Assembly (NCBI GenBank): GCA_037446395.1
Contig: JBBIIP010000005.1
Span: 62,001-126,000 of the forward strand
Source of the DNA: JAAYJT01 sp037446395
GTDB lineage: Bacteria; Bacteroidota; Bacteroidia; Bacteroidales; JAAYJT01
Direction of reading: 5' to 3'
Length of the DNA stretch: 64,000 nt
Below the pieces are notes generated by a model that worked only from the letters and a program-made list of their open reading frames with translations, was not told the DNA's origin and did no database searches. Of the stretch, positions 36,940 to 46,332 are shown in pieces (within the stretch, counting starts at the first letter, position 1; the number at the start of each line of letters is the position of its first letter). The translations under genes were made by a program, and so were the position numbers.

Positions 36940-38718
36940 TTAAGAAAGTAAAATTGCGTCGAATTTGCATTTGGAAAAACATGCACCACAAGCGATGCAT
37001 TTTTCCTGATTGATAAAATGAACTTGTTTTCGGGTGCCTTCAATGGCATCAACCGGACAATTTTTTGCACAAACTGTGCATCCGGTGCAAGTTTTAGGAT
37101 TCACTTTATAAGTGATTAGTTTCTTACACACCAGGGCAGGGCATTTTTTATCACGGATGTGCGCCTGGTATTCATCGCGAAAGTAGCGTATGGTGGTAAG
37201 TACCGGGTTGGGGGCAGTTTGGCCAAGTCCGCAAAGCGAATTTTCTTTGATTTTATAAGCCAGGTCTTCGAGAAGATCAATATCGCCGTCACGCCCATCC
37301 CCTTGCGTAATGCGTGTAAGAATTTCGAGCATGCGTTTGGTTCCGATGCGACAGAAAGTACATTTGCCACATGATTCTTTTTGTGTGAAATCGAGAAAGA
37401 AACGGGCAACATCAACCATACAGGTGGTTTCGTCCATCACTACCATACCGCCCGAACCCATGATGGCACCCGTAGCATTCACACTATCATAATCAATAAT
37501 TGTATCACTCATATATTCTGGGATACATCCGCCCGAGGGGCCTCCGAGCTGCACTGCCTTGAATTTCTTATTTCCTTTTATGCCCCCGCCGAGTTTATAG
37601 ATGATGTCCCGTATGCTGATGCCCATCGGCACTTCGACCAGGCCTGAACGGGCAATTTTTCCGGCCAGCGCAAATACTTTGGTGCCCTTGCTTTTCGCAG
37701 TTCCGTGTTGGGAGTATGCTTCAGCCCCGTTGAGAATAATCCACGGGATGTTGGCAAAGGTTTCTACGTTGTTGATATTTGTTGGCTTTTTCCACAAGCC
37801 CGATGCAGCTGGAAAAGGTGGCCTTTTGCGAGGCATGCCACGCCTCCCTTCAACCGAAGCAATGAGGGCTGTTTCTTCGCCACATACAAACGCACCAGCG
37901 CCTTCTTTAATGATGATATCGAAATTAAATCCTTCGATGCCTGCGATATTGGTTCCCAGGTAGTTTTTATTTCTCGCTTGTTCAAGTCCTATATTTAATC
38001 GCTTGATTGCCAGTGGATATTCGGCTCTGCAATAGATCACTCCACTTGTGGCACCTATCGAATAGGCGGCAATGATCATGCCTTCGATCACAGAATGCGG
38101 GTCGCCTTCAAGAAGCGAACGATCCATAAAGGCTCCCGGGTCGCCTTCGTCGGCATTACAGATAATGTACTTTTCATCAGATTGACTGTTGGCAGCAAAT
38201 CGCCATTTCAAACCGGTTGAAAAGCCGCCCCCTCCACGTCCGCGCAATCCACTGTCAAGGACAGTTTGAATAATAAAACCTCCAGTGGGTTTTTCGTCCC
38301 GAATCTTTTTAATTGCCTGGTATCCTCCCCTGTCCTCATATTCTTCAATGTGCTCAGGGTCAATATATCCACAGTTTCTGAGGGCAATTTTTACCTGTGA
38401 GTCGGTGAAGTCATTGTCTTCTGTTTTAAAAAGATCCGTTTTAACGATGTAGTCTTTTATGGGGCTACCCTGATTAATGTGTTTTTCAATAATTTCAACT
38501 GCACGTTCTTCGGTAACCTCGCCATATAGCATTGAACCATTCTCATCAATGATTTCGACCAGGGGTTCGCGATAGCACATGCCTACACAGCTTGTTTTCT
38601 TAAGCGCAATGTCGAGTTGTTCGGCTTCGATAAAAGCCTTTATTTTTTGATAGGTTTTGTTGGCACCTGCGGCAATGCCACAACTTCCCAATCCTACAAC
38701 TACCTGTGTTTTTTGCAT
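36940..38718 (-). CDS. NuoF/HydB-like NADH-binding flavoprotein subunit
   Basis: A 592-residue soluble subunit. An N-terminal thioredoxin-like domain keeps three cysteines (13, 44, 48). The NADH/FMN domain has GLRGRGGGGFSTGLKW and CNADEGDPGAFMDRSLLEG. A NuoF-type [4Fe-4S] site follows (ESCGKCTFCRIG plus CGLGQTAPN). Two ferredoxin clusters form the C-terminus (CTGCTVCAKNCP and CIACGACFSKC). This is the HydB/StnB layout, the part that in characterised complexes carries out NADH-linked electron bifurcation. It lies 21 bp before the fusion subunit. Confidence 0.92.
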   Translation of the reverse strand: MQKTQVVVGLGSCGIAAGANKTYQKIKAFIEAEQLDIALKKTSCVGMCYREPLVEIIDENGSMLYGEVTEERAVEIIEKHINQGSPIKDYIVKTDLFKTEDNDFTDSQVKIALRNCGYIDPEHIEEYEDRGGYQAIKKIRDEKPTGGFIIQTVLDSGLRGRGGGGFSTGLKWRFAANSQSDEKYIICNADEGDPGAFMDRSLLEGDPHSVIEGMIIAAYSIGATSGVIYCRAEYPLAIKRLNIGLEQARNKNYLGTNIAGIEGFNFDIIIKEGAGAFVCGEETALIASVEGRRGMPRKRPPFPAASGLWKKPTNINNVETFANIPWIILNGAEAYSQHGTAKSKGTKVFALAGKIARSGLVEVPMGISIRDIIYKLGGGIKGNKKFKAVQLGGPSGGCIPEYMSDTIIDYDSVNATGAIMGSGGMVVMDETTCMVDVARFFLDFTQKESCGKCTFCRIGTKRMLEILTRITQGDGRDGDIDLLEDLAYKIKENSLCGLGQTAPNPVLTTIRYFRDEYQAHIRDKKCPALVCKKLITYKVNPKTCTGCTVCAKNCPVDAIEGTRKQVHFINQEKCIACGACFSKCKFDAILLS

Positions 38719-38787
38719 ATACCTTGTGATGTGATGATGAACTGACCGGATTGTATTTCTATTTGCTGATTATATCCGGTTTTCAAA

Positions 38788-39318
38788 TTAATTATTTTCT
38801 TTTATCCTAATGTTTTTAATGATCTTGACGGCTTCGGAGCCGGTTAGTTTTCCAAATGTATCCTCGCCAATCATCATCACCGGCGCAAGAGAGCAGCAAC
38901 CAAGGCAGGCCACCGACTCAAGCGTGAACAACCGGTCATCGGTTGTTTCGCCGTCTTTCACCTTCAAAGATTCCTGTATGGCTTCGCTTATGACAGTTGC
39001 GTTTTGCACGTGGCAGGCAGTGCCATGACAGACTTTGATAATGTGTTTGCCGACCGGATTTAATCGAAATTGTGCATAGAAGGTAGCTACACCAAACATA
39101 TTGCTAAGTTCTAATCCTGTTTCGTTCGAAATTTTCAGGAACGCATCAAAGGGCAGATAGCCATATATTTCCTGTGCACCCTGGAGGAGTGGAATAAGGT
39201 TGCCTTTTTTTGTTTTGTATTTTAGGATTAGCGGATTCAGCAGGTCAAGGTCTATTTCTTCGCATGTGCTTTTTACAGGTTTTGAAGTCAGTCGGGGGAT
39301 ACGCATAGGATGCTTCAT
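38788..39318 (-). CDS. NuoE/HydC-like [2Fe-2S] subunit
   Basis: About 176 residues from the ATG at 39318; an earlier ATG at 39372 would add 18 residues that do not look like the family. A helical N-terminal part (LLQGAQEIYGYLPFDAFLKIS) precedes the thioredoxin-like [2Fe-2S] domain with CHGTACHV and CLGCCSLAPVMMI, giving the four ligands. It is the usual partner of NuoF/HydB proteins. First gene of the three-gene complex. Confidence 0.92.
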   Translation of the reverse strand: MKHPMRIPRLTSKPVKSTCEEIDLDLLNPLILKYKTKKGNLIPLLQGAQEIYGYLPFDAFLKISNETGLELSNMFGVATFYAQFRLNPVGKHIIKVCHGTACHVQNATVISEAIQESLKVKDGETTDDRLFTLESVACLGCCSLAPVMMIGEDTFGKLTGSEAVKIIKNIRIKENN

Positions 39319-39440
39319 TAAAATTGAGGCTAAAAGTATTAAATCTTGACATATCAGTAATGCCCGATTCATTATTTAAACTCAATCCAAATAAGGCTTA
39401 GGCGTTCAACCAGCAGCTCAAATTGGTAATGTGATTCAAA

Positions 39441-42400
39441 TTATGCGGCATCAGGCTCAAAAGTAATTACGGTTATTCTTTTCTTTCCGTCCATCCTGAC
39501 TTTTAGCGGCTTATCGAAAATCACATGCTTGAAATATTGTGTTTTCTGAACCAACTTTTGCCGGTCAAGAACATCCCAGTGGATATAACTTTGCCTGCTC
39601 TCGTTAGGTAGGGAAATATATCCAACATTCATGGAAGTGACATTATGAAAAAAATGCGAGCCTGATGAGGCGTCCAGCGGAAAACCTTCCAGGCAGGTTT
39701 CGACGATAACCTTTGCATTGGAAATTTGAGGCCAGGCCACGGGAATTCCAATCCAGCGGTCGCGGGTGCCCCATCGGCCAGGGCCGATAAGGATATATTT
39801 TCGGTTTTCCTCGGCCATTTTCCGATTGAGTTTATCAATCTCATCCGCCATGGCAATGGTTTGACTTTTATCAAAGCATTGAGGATCAACATATATAACA
39901 TCATTGATGGAATCAATAAGCCCATTTCCCATCGCTTTTTCAGAAAAAAGTAAAACTTGGTGGGTGTCAATCGAATTCAAATCAACATTATATCCCTGGT
40001 CGCTTCCGATCAGAGGCTTTATTTGAAGCAGGTAAAATGATGCCCGCATTTCTTTGTCTTTGCTTAAATCAACAGCAAATTCAATTTCAACGGGCGAACC
40101 CAATGCTTCTTTTACGACATCGAGCACGGTTTCTATGGTTTTGGCAAGGGGAATATAATTGTATTTCAGTACATCCGCAAAGTTAATAATGCGCGGCCCT
40201 GCTGCCGAAAGGCCAGGGCTGATGCGGTTGTTTTCGGGATCATACACCGAAGCCAGATGTCTAAGTGTGCCATGCTCTTCGGCTTCGCTAATTGGCAGCT
40301 GTGCCAATCCGGCGGTATCGCCTTCCAACAGATCCGGATCCTTTTTACGCAGGTCAATTGCAAAAAAATCAACCTGGGAATTTCGAGCAAGGTCTTTGGG
40401 CGAATTAATTTCTGCATCAGGATACTTTGGAGAGAAGCGGTATGCCTTTTCCCCTTCGACAACGTACTTTCCCAAACCGAGCGCAGTCACAGCAAATCCT
40501 TCCTCGGGTTTCATGTGCGAAAAGGGATAATAATTATATGATTGAGCAACTCCGCTGATGTGGGGGTAAAAGAAATCGCCATATCGGTTGCCAACTACTT
40601 CCTGTATCACTATGGCCATTTTTTCTTCTTCAAGTTTGTAATTCACAGCTTCGATATAGCCTCTTGCAATCGGTGAATAGACCGAGGCATACACCATCTT
40701 GATGGCATTGGCAGCCTGTTCAACCCGCTGATTAAGATCCGGATGATTATTGGGTAGCAGGTAGGTTTCGAATATTCCTGCAAAAGGCTGCATGAGTGAA
40801 TCTTCGAACAGCCCGGATGATCGGATGGCAACAGGTTTTCGGATATGACGCAAAACAATCTTTAACCGTTTCATTAAAGTCTCGGTTAGCCTTGCCCTAA
40901 GAAATGTTTGTTTAATTTCATGATATGCAAGTCCATCATAGATAATACTTTGAAGGTTGTTTCGGTCAATAAAATATTCGAATTCTGCGGTTCCGATTAC
41001 CATTGTTTTGGGCGCCCTCACATGTATGTTTGGAACATGCTGATAGAAATCATAATTAAAAATCAAAGTGTTGATAAATGTAACGCCCCTGCCCTTTCCC
41101 CCAAGCGATCCTTCCATCAGGCTCACCACATTGCTTTCGTCCGGAATGGCAGATTCTTCGAAGGGAATGATTTTCCCCCGGTTTTGCTCATTGCGGAACT
41201 GTTGGATTATGTCAATAAGATAGGCTCGCAGCTTTGAAGGAGATTCAAAATCATGCACTTTGAGCGGGTTGATGATTTTGGCTACCTGTATTTCTCCACG
41301 TGCCATCAGCCAGAGCGAGAAATGATCTTTTCGGGCATGGTACAGCAAGGACTCATCGGGAATGGTATGCAGGTTTGCTTCAAATTCGCGCAATGACTTT
41401 GCAATTGCTATTTGCATGCCCTGATTATCGCGGTAGATGAAATTGCCAAAACCCAGGTAATGGGCGATAAAACTCCTGAAATCCTGAGAGAGCGTTTCAG
41501 AATTTTTGTCAATAAAAGTAGCTTTCAGGCCGAAGGCAATGCTTGCATTTTCGGGATCGGATGATTGAATGACGATCGGCAAATCTTTTTTCACTGAACG
41601 AATATAGCTGGCAAGCCTTGCGCCAGCATTTTCATCCATGCTGCCATTGCGTTCATACTTTACGTCAGTAATCAAGCAGAGCAGGTATTCGCGGAATTTA
41701 TTAAGCACATCCACTGCCTCTTCGTAGGTTGAAGCCAACAAAATTTTTGGCCTGGCACGCATCCGAAGCACTTTATACAGTTCATCAGTGCTCACATCGT
41801 CTATGATGCGCTTGGTCTGCTCCATGACGATGTTATAGAGAATTGGCAGGTATCGCGAGTAATATTGGGGGCTATCTTCGACCAATACAATAATTCTGAC
41901 TAAACCAACACGTGTATCATTTTCTGCATTGATCCGGTCTTCGAGGTGCTTGATCATTGCAAAAAACATCTGCGATTCGCCATTCCAGACAAAAATCCGG
42001 TCAATCCCGGAACAACATTTCTTCTGTTCGATGAAGTACTCGATGTCCCGATTGCCATTCAGAAGGAAATAAATCGGGATATATGGATATTCTATCTTGA
42101 TCTGATTGCAAAGTTCAACTGGCATTTTCTTATCAACGCCTATCATAAAAATAATCAGGTCGTAGTGTTTTGCCTGTAACTCGGCAAAAATCTCATCGTG
42201 GGAGGATACTCCCGTGATCCGTGGCACTGAGGTGAGATTCAATTGGGCGTATTCACCAAGAACATGTTCCGAAAATCGGCCTTCGCGCTCAATGCTGTAG
42301 GCATCATACAAATTCGCAACAAGGAGAATTTCGCGCACTTTGAATGGCATCAAATCGTGATAGACATCCCGATTGGCATTGTTTTTATTCAGGAATCGCT

Positions 42401-42920
42401 GAAGCAGTTGCCTGCTGGATGTGCCAGGGGCTTTCTTTGAAACCGGAACAGGTTGCAACCTATTTTCATCAGCCGTTCTCGAAAGAATCGCTTTGGCCGA
42501 AATACTATTCAAATAACCCGTGAGAATATTTCCAAGATTTTCGATGAGCATTCGTTCCTCTTTCATAAAAGGCCCCTCGTCCAAATCCAGGAATTTGATG
42601 GTGTAAAAGATTTCGATTGACCCGCTTTTTCCATCAATGGTATTAAATCCCTGGTGTTGCAGCCATTGAGATTCAACAAAATCAGAAGAACGATATTCCT
42701 TGTCATCGAACCGAATGCGTGCATTTGTGAATTCGGGGTATTGCCAGGCTGAAGGTAGGATCATGCAAATATGTTGCAGGGTTTCCTCCACCGACTTGTT
42801 TTCCTTGAGGATTTGCGTGGTGCGATTTATGGCCGACAGCTCCTTGAGGCGTTCGCGCTGCTCAAAAAGTAGTTTATCAATTTCTTCCTTGCTAACTTCC
42901 GGCTTGTAGTTTTGGTTCAT
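39441..42920 (-). CDS. PEP-synthase-like protein with response-regulator receiver domains
   Basis: A 1159-residue cytosolic protein. A coiled-coil and GAF-like N-terminus (1-150) is followed by a degenerate receiver-like domain (about 195-330; Met259 at the phosphorylation position) and a second receiver that looks intact (Glu348-Asp349, Asp419, Ser453-454, Lys472). After it comes the PEP-synthase/PPDK nucleotide-binding (ATP-grasp) domain with VAIRSSGLFEDSLMQPFAGIFETY. A C-terminal domain of about 200 residues has IGPGRWGTRDRWIG. I see no swivelling phosphohistidine domain or PEP-binding barrel. Such proteins occur in Bacteroidota without known function. Confidence 0.75.
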   Translation of the reverse strand: MNQNYKPEVSKEEIDKLLFEQRERLKELSAINRTTQILKENKSVEETLQHICMILPSAWQYPEFTNARIRFDDKEYRSSDFVESQWLQHQGFNTIDGKSGSIEIFYTIKFLDLDEGPFMKEERMLIENLGNILTGYLNSISAKAILSRTADENRLQPVPVSKKAPGTSSRQLLQRFLNKNNANRDVYHDLMPFKVREILLVANLYDAYSIEREGRFSEHVLGEYAQLNLTSVPRITGVSSHDEIFAELQAKHYDLIIFMIGVDKKMPVELCNQIKIEYPYIPIYFLLNGNRDIEYFIEQKKCCSGIDRIFVWNGESQMFFAMIKHLEDRINAENDTRVGLVRIIVLVEDSPQYYSRYLPILYNIVMEQTKRIIDDVSTDELYKVLRMRARPKILLASTYEEAVDVLNKFREYLLCLITDVKYERNGSMDENAGARLASYIRSVKKDLPIVIQSSDPENASIAFGLKATFIDKNSETLSQDFRSFIAHYLGFGNFIYRDNQGMQIAIAKSLREFEANLHTIPDESLLYHARKDHFSLWLMARGEIQVAKIINPLKVHDFESPSKLRAYLIDIIQQFRNEQNRGKIIPFEESAIPDESNVVSLMEGSLGGKGRGVTFINTLIFNYDFYQHVPNIHVRAPKTMVIGTAEFEYFIDRNNLQSIIYDGLAYHEIKQTFLRARLTETLMKRLKIVLRHIRKPVAIRSSGLFEDSLMQPFAGIFETYLLPNNHPDLNQRVEQAANAIKMVYASVYSPIARGYIEAVNYKLEEEKMAIVIQEVVGNRYGDFFYPHISGVAQSYNYYPFSHMKPEEGFAVTALGLGKYVVEGEKAYRFSPKYPDAEINSPKDLARNSQVDFFAIDLRKKDPDLLEGDTAGLAQLPISEAEEHGTLRHLASVYDPENNRISPGLSAAGPRIINFADVLKYNYIPLAKTIETVLDVVKEALGSPVEIEFAVDLSKDKEMRASFYLLQIKPLIGSDQGYNVDLNSIDTHQVLLFSEKAMGNGLIDSINDVIYVDPQCFDKSQTIAMADEIDKLNRKMAEENRKYILIGPGRWGTRDRWIGIPVAWPQISNAKVIVETCLEGFPLDASSGSHFFHNVTSMNVGYISLPNESRQSYIHWDVLDRQKLVQKTQYFKHVIFDKPLKVRMDGKKRITVITFEPDAA

Positions 42921-43262
42921 AACAATTAATCAGTTATTTCATAATTGTTCAATTATCCCTCCTTTCCTTCGTTCATTCTATATTTCTCTCTTTCATTGTC
43001 TGGGATTTGGCACAATAAAATTAGAATTTTTCGTAATGTAAATTATACCAGACGACATAAACTTTTACGACAGAAAGTACATCTCATTGCTGCCTTGGGG
43101 TTTGCCAGCCGGAGATGGTATTATTTCTTATTATATATCTAACAAGTTGTATATTAATAAAATAACCAACAATAAAACAACCGAAAAGAATTTCTATCGG
43201 ATTAGAATTTTTAGCTAATATTGTGGTCGAAAAGTAAATTTCATTCATTAAATCTTTAACAA
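42921..43262. other. 342-bp divergent intergenic region
   Basis: An AT-rich spacer between the PEP-synthase-like gene and gdhA, presumably containing promoters for both. A TAATATTG at about 43216 on the plus strand is an imperfect -7 box for gdhA. Nothing else recognisable was found. Confidence 0.35.
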
Positions 43263-44618
43263 ATGACAACTAATTCATTAAAACAACTCGTTGATGAATT
43301 CATGGCTCCCATTATCGCCAAGAATTCAGGAGAATTGGAATTTCATCAGGCCGTAAAGGAAGTAGCCGAGTCCCTTCTGCCATACATTGAAGAAAATCCT
43401 AAATATAAGCATGCAAAAATTTTGCAACGCATTGCAGAACCAGAACGGGTTATCCTTTTTAGGGTTCCCTGGCTTGATGATAAAGGAGAAATTCAAATCA
43501 ACCGGGGGTTCCGCATCGAAATGAATAGCGCCATAGGGCCCTATAAAGGTGGTTTACGGTTTCATCCTACAGTGAACCTTGGCATCCTGAAGTTTCTTGC
43601 TTTTGAACAGGTTTTCAAAAACAGCCTGACTACCCTGCCAATGGGTGGCGGAAAGGGTGGTTCGGATTTCGACCCCAAAGGCAAAAGTGATAACGAAGTA
43701 ATGAAATTTTGCCAGAGTTTTATGTGTGAGTTATTCAGGCACATCGGGCCCGACACCGATGTCCCAGCCGGCGACATTGGAGTAGGAGGACGTGAAGTTG
43801 GCTTTATGTTTGGGCAGTACAAGCGGCTTCGCAATGAATTTACGGGTGTTTTCACCGGCAAAGGCCGTGAATGGGGAGGCAGTTTGATTCGCCCTGAAGC
43901 CACAGGTTACGGTGCAACTTATTTCGCTGAAGAGATGCTTAAAACCCGTGGCGATTCATTGGTTGGAAAGGTAGTTACTGTTTCGGGATCGGGAAATGTG
44001 GCTCAATTTGCAACCGAGAAGGTAACTCAATTTGGGGGTAAAGTGGTGACTCTTTCCGATTCGGATGGATTTATCTATGACCCCAAAGGCATAGATGCCG
44101 ACAAGCTCAAATGGGTAATGGATCTTAAAAACGTACGCAGGGGTCGAATAAAAGAATACACTGCCAAGTTTGGAGGCGAATATCATGAAGGCATTCGCCC
44201 CTGGGTTGTAAAATGCGATGTCGCCATGCCATGCGCCACACAAAACGAAGTTTCACAAGAAGAAGCGAAAACATTGGTTAATAACGGCTGCTTTGTGGTG
44301 AGCGAGGGCGCCAATATGCCCTCCGTGCCCGCTGCGATTGAAATATACCTCGAAAAAGGGATTCTCTATGGACCAGGCAAGGCTGCGAATGCAGGGGGAG
44401 TAGCAACATCGGGGCTCGAGATGACCCAAAATTCCATGCGATTGTCGTGGAGCCGCGAGGAGGTGGATGCAAAGCTGCACCAGATCATGAAAAATATCCA
44501 TGCAACCTGCGTGCGATTCGGAAAAGAAGATAGTGGATTTATAAATTATGTTAATGGCGCCAATGTTGGTGGTTTTGTGAAAGTAGCTGATGCCATGCTC
44601 GCTCAAGGTTTAGTGTAG
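43263..44618 (+). CDS. gdhA: Glutamate dehydrogenase (hexameric, NADP-type)
   Basis: A 451-residue enzyme that joins ammonium to 2-oxoglutarate to give glutamate, or the reverse. Substrate-binding motifs are GPYKGGLRFHP and PMGGGKGGSDFDPKG with the catalytic Lys. The dinucleotide-binding part has SGSGNVAQFATEK, followed by SEGANMPSVPAAIE. Length and motifs match the NADP-dependent hexameric class common in Bacteroidota. It is a single gene ending in a strong hairpin terminator. Confidence 0.95.
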   Translation: MTTNSLKQLVDEFMAPIIAKNSGELEFHQAVKEVAESLLPYIEENPKYKHAKILQRIAEPERVILFRVPWLDDKGEIQINRGFRIEMNSAIGPYKGGLRFHPTVNLGILKFLAFEQVFKNSLTTLPMGGGKGGSDFDPKGKSDNEVMKFCQSFMCELFRHIGPDTDVPAGDIGVGGREVGFMFGQYKRLRNEFTGVFTGKGREWGGSLIRPEATGYGATYFAEEMLKTRGDSLVGKVVTVSGSGNVAQFATEKVTQFGGKVVTLSDSDGFIYDPKGIDADKLKWVMDLKNVRRGRIKEYTAKFGGEYHEGIRPWVVKCDVAMPCATQNEVSQEEAKTLVNNGCFVVSEGANMPSVPAAIEIYLEKGILYGPGKAANAGGVATSGLEMTQNSMRLSWSREEVDAKLHQIMKNIHATCVRFGKEDSGFINYVNGANVGGFVKVADAMLAQGLV

Positions 44619-44680
44619 GTCAATACATTAACTTTTCAGTTTGAGTATTCGCTCTTTCTTTTAATCAACAGAATTCATTT

Positions 44681-44714
44681 AGTGCCTGAATGTTGAAAGA
44701 TACATTCAGGCACT
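44681..44714 (+). terminator. gdhA terminator hairpin
   Basis: A perfect 13-bp inverted repeat (44681-44693 with 44702-44714) encloses an 8-nt loop, followed by TTCATAATTTATT. It lies 63 bp after the gdhA stop codon. Confidence 0.8.
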
Positions 44715-44735
44715 TTCATAATTTATTGTTAATTC

Positions 44736-44835
44736 NNNNNNNNNNNNNNNNNNNNNNNNNNNNNNNNNNNNNNNNNNNNNNNNNNNNNNNNNNNNNNNNN
44801 NNNNNNNNNNNNNNNNNNNNNNNNNNNNNNNNNNN
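44736..44835. other. Assembly gap (100 N)
   Basis: Exactly 100 unknown bases, the usual placeholder for a scaffold gap of unknown size. The start of the following beta-barrel gene is lost in it. Confidence 0.99.
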
Positions 44836-45174
44836 GATGGAATTCTTGAAAAAGGAAGTGTCGGCGTGGGCGGTTATCTGGGATTTGCATCATACGCCTA
44901 CAAGCATTTCAATTATAGATACAGCGATATCATTCTTGGGGCAAGAGGCAATTTTCATTATCCTTTCGTTGATAAACTTGATACATATTTGAGTCTCATG
45001 CTTGGATTCAGGGTTAGAAACTGGAACTATGACTATTCCGGAACAAATTATAACCGACCTGTTTCGGCCTGGATCCTTGGCGGAAGATATTATTTAAGCA
45101 ACAAATTAGCTGTGATGGGAGAAATAGGTTACGGAATTGCATACCTGACGGGTGGGATTGCCCTGAAACTTTAA
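44836..45174 (+). CDS. Outer-membrane beta-barrel protein, 5' part missing in gap
   Basis: The reading frame is open from the first base after the gap and encodes the last 112 residues of a protein. Alternating hydrophobic strands with aromatic ends (VGVGGYLGFASYAYKHF, DTYLSLMLGFRVRNWNYDY, VSAWILGGRYYLSNKLAVMGEIGYG) are typical of small outer-membrane barrels. The chain ends GIALKL. A GTG at 44866 is inside the domain and not the true start. Confidence 0.7.
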   Translation, partial: DGILEKGSVGVGGYLGFASYAYKHFNYRYSDIILGARGNFHYPFVDKLDTYLSLMLGFRVRNWNYDYSGTNYNRPVSAWILGGRYYLSNKLAVMGEIGYGIAYLTGGIALKL

Positions 45175-45261
45175 TCCGGTTTTATCTGCCTATTACCATT
45201 TCATTATCAGCGGATTATATTAATTCAAACATTATCCGCTCACTTAAATATTCTTCAGGGT

Positions 45262-46311
45262 TCATTCTTGAAAATAAGACAACGGTTTTAGGATTTTCCC
45301 GAAAACGAAATACTGAATCAGGACAAAATCCTTTTCATTGTTCACCAGGGCATACATACGTTCAGTATCAAACCCCGAAGGTATTCCTCGCTCATCTTCC
45401 GCATTGACTTGAGCAATTCGCTTAAAAGTCTTCACTTGCACAGTATTCTGCCGGGTATCAGTCACCCTGATAATATGTTGAGGTGGCGATGAAATGATCG
45501 AATCAACCCGCCTTAGATCCATATCGTTGATAATGGCTTCAAAGCGGATATTTTCAAAAGAGGTTAGAAACGCAAGCATTTTCAGGGTATCATAAGCAGG
45601 AAGCTTTTGGTTTGTCTTTCCGGAGTAAAGGTCAAATCGGCCGCCCGGATTCTTGACCGCTTTATAGGAGAGTTCAGGCTGATCAACGAAAACCACTTCG
45701 ATTGATTGAATTTGAGGTAGGCTATATTCAAAAATGGCATGATCGCGCCAATCATCAACCAACACACTATAGCGTGAAGCGACAAAACCCCGGAAGCCTG
45801 GCCAGTAGACCACAAAAGGAGTTGTGGCATTTTCAAGAATCATAAATGTGCCAATATTATCAGGTGTTACATCGCCGACATAATATACCTTGGCTTTTTT
45901 GATGTAAGGGAAAAGTCGAAAATGGTTTGTCAAATTAATTCGGTATTTTTTCTGGTAAATTTCCACTTTCACCGATCGGCTGGCGAGGTTTCTTACCGCA
46001 TTATTGTATGCTGCTTTAGGAACCGGGGCCCTCGCATATAGGTTTTTCATGGTGCCAAGTAAAAGATCTATCATTTCTTTGCGTGCCCTGAATGTAGAAT
46101 TTACCAACCAAGGTCCCTTTTCCTGCCGTTCGAGCAATAAGGTATTATTGGCTTTATCGGCAAGAAAGATTTTAACAATTGATGCAGTATCGCTAACTGC
46201 AAAGTTTTTCAATTCGCTTTTGATTCCTCCCCGTTCCGGAAGTATAAAAAAGATTATCGCTGTAGAAGATATAATAATCAAGAGAATGATAATCAGATGC
46301 TTGCTCTTCAT
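45262..46311 (-). CDS. DUF4340 domain protein
   Basis: A 349-residue protein with one N-terminal transmembrane helix (LIIILLIIISSTAIIFFIL) and an extracytoplasmic beta-rich region. The motif KNFAVSDTASIVKIFLADKANN and repeated beta segments fit DUF4340, a family commonly encoded after GldG-like proteins. It follows gldG after 21 bp in the same direction and probably works with the GldF-GldG transporter. Confidence 0.8.
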   Translation of the reverse strand: MKSKHLIIILLIIISSTAIIFFILPERGGIKSELKNFAVSDTASIVKIFLADKANNTLLLERQEKGPWLVNSTFRARKEMIDLLLGTMKNLYARAPVPKAAYNNAVRNLASRSVKVEIYQKKYRINLTNHFRLFPYIKKAKVYYVGDVTPDNIGTFMILENATTPFVVYWPGFRGFVASRYSVLVDDWRDHAIFEYSLPQIQSIEVVFVDQPELSYKAVKNPGGRFDLYSGKTNQKLPAYDTLKMLAFLTSFENIRFEAIINDMDLRRVDSIISSPPQHIIRVTDTRQNTVQVKTFKRIAQVNAEDERGIPSGFDTERMYALVNNEKDFVLIQYFVFGKILKPLSYFQE

Positions 46312-46332
46312 AAATCGAATTGGATTTCTAAA

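Noticed and set aside
33193..39372. A plain NAD-dependent formate dehydrogenase
   Set aside because: The GltD module and the apparent absence of the catalytic Cys/Sec segment make a working formate dehydrogenase unlikely, although the domain order is similar.
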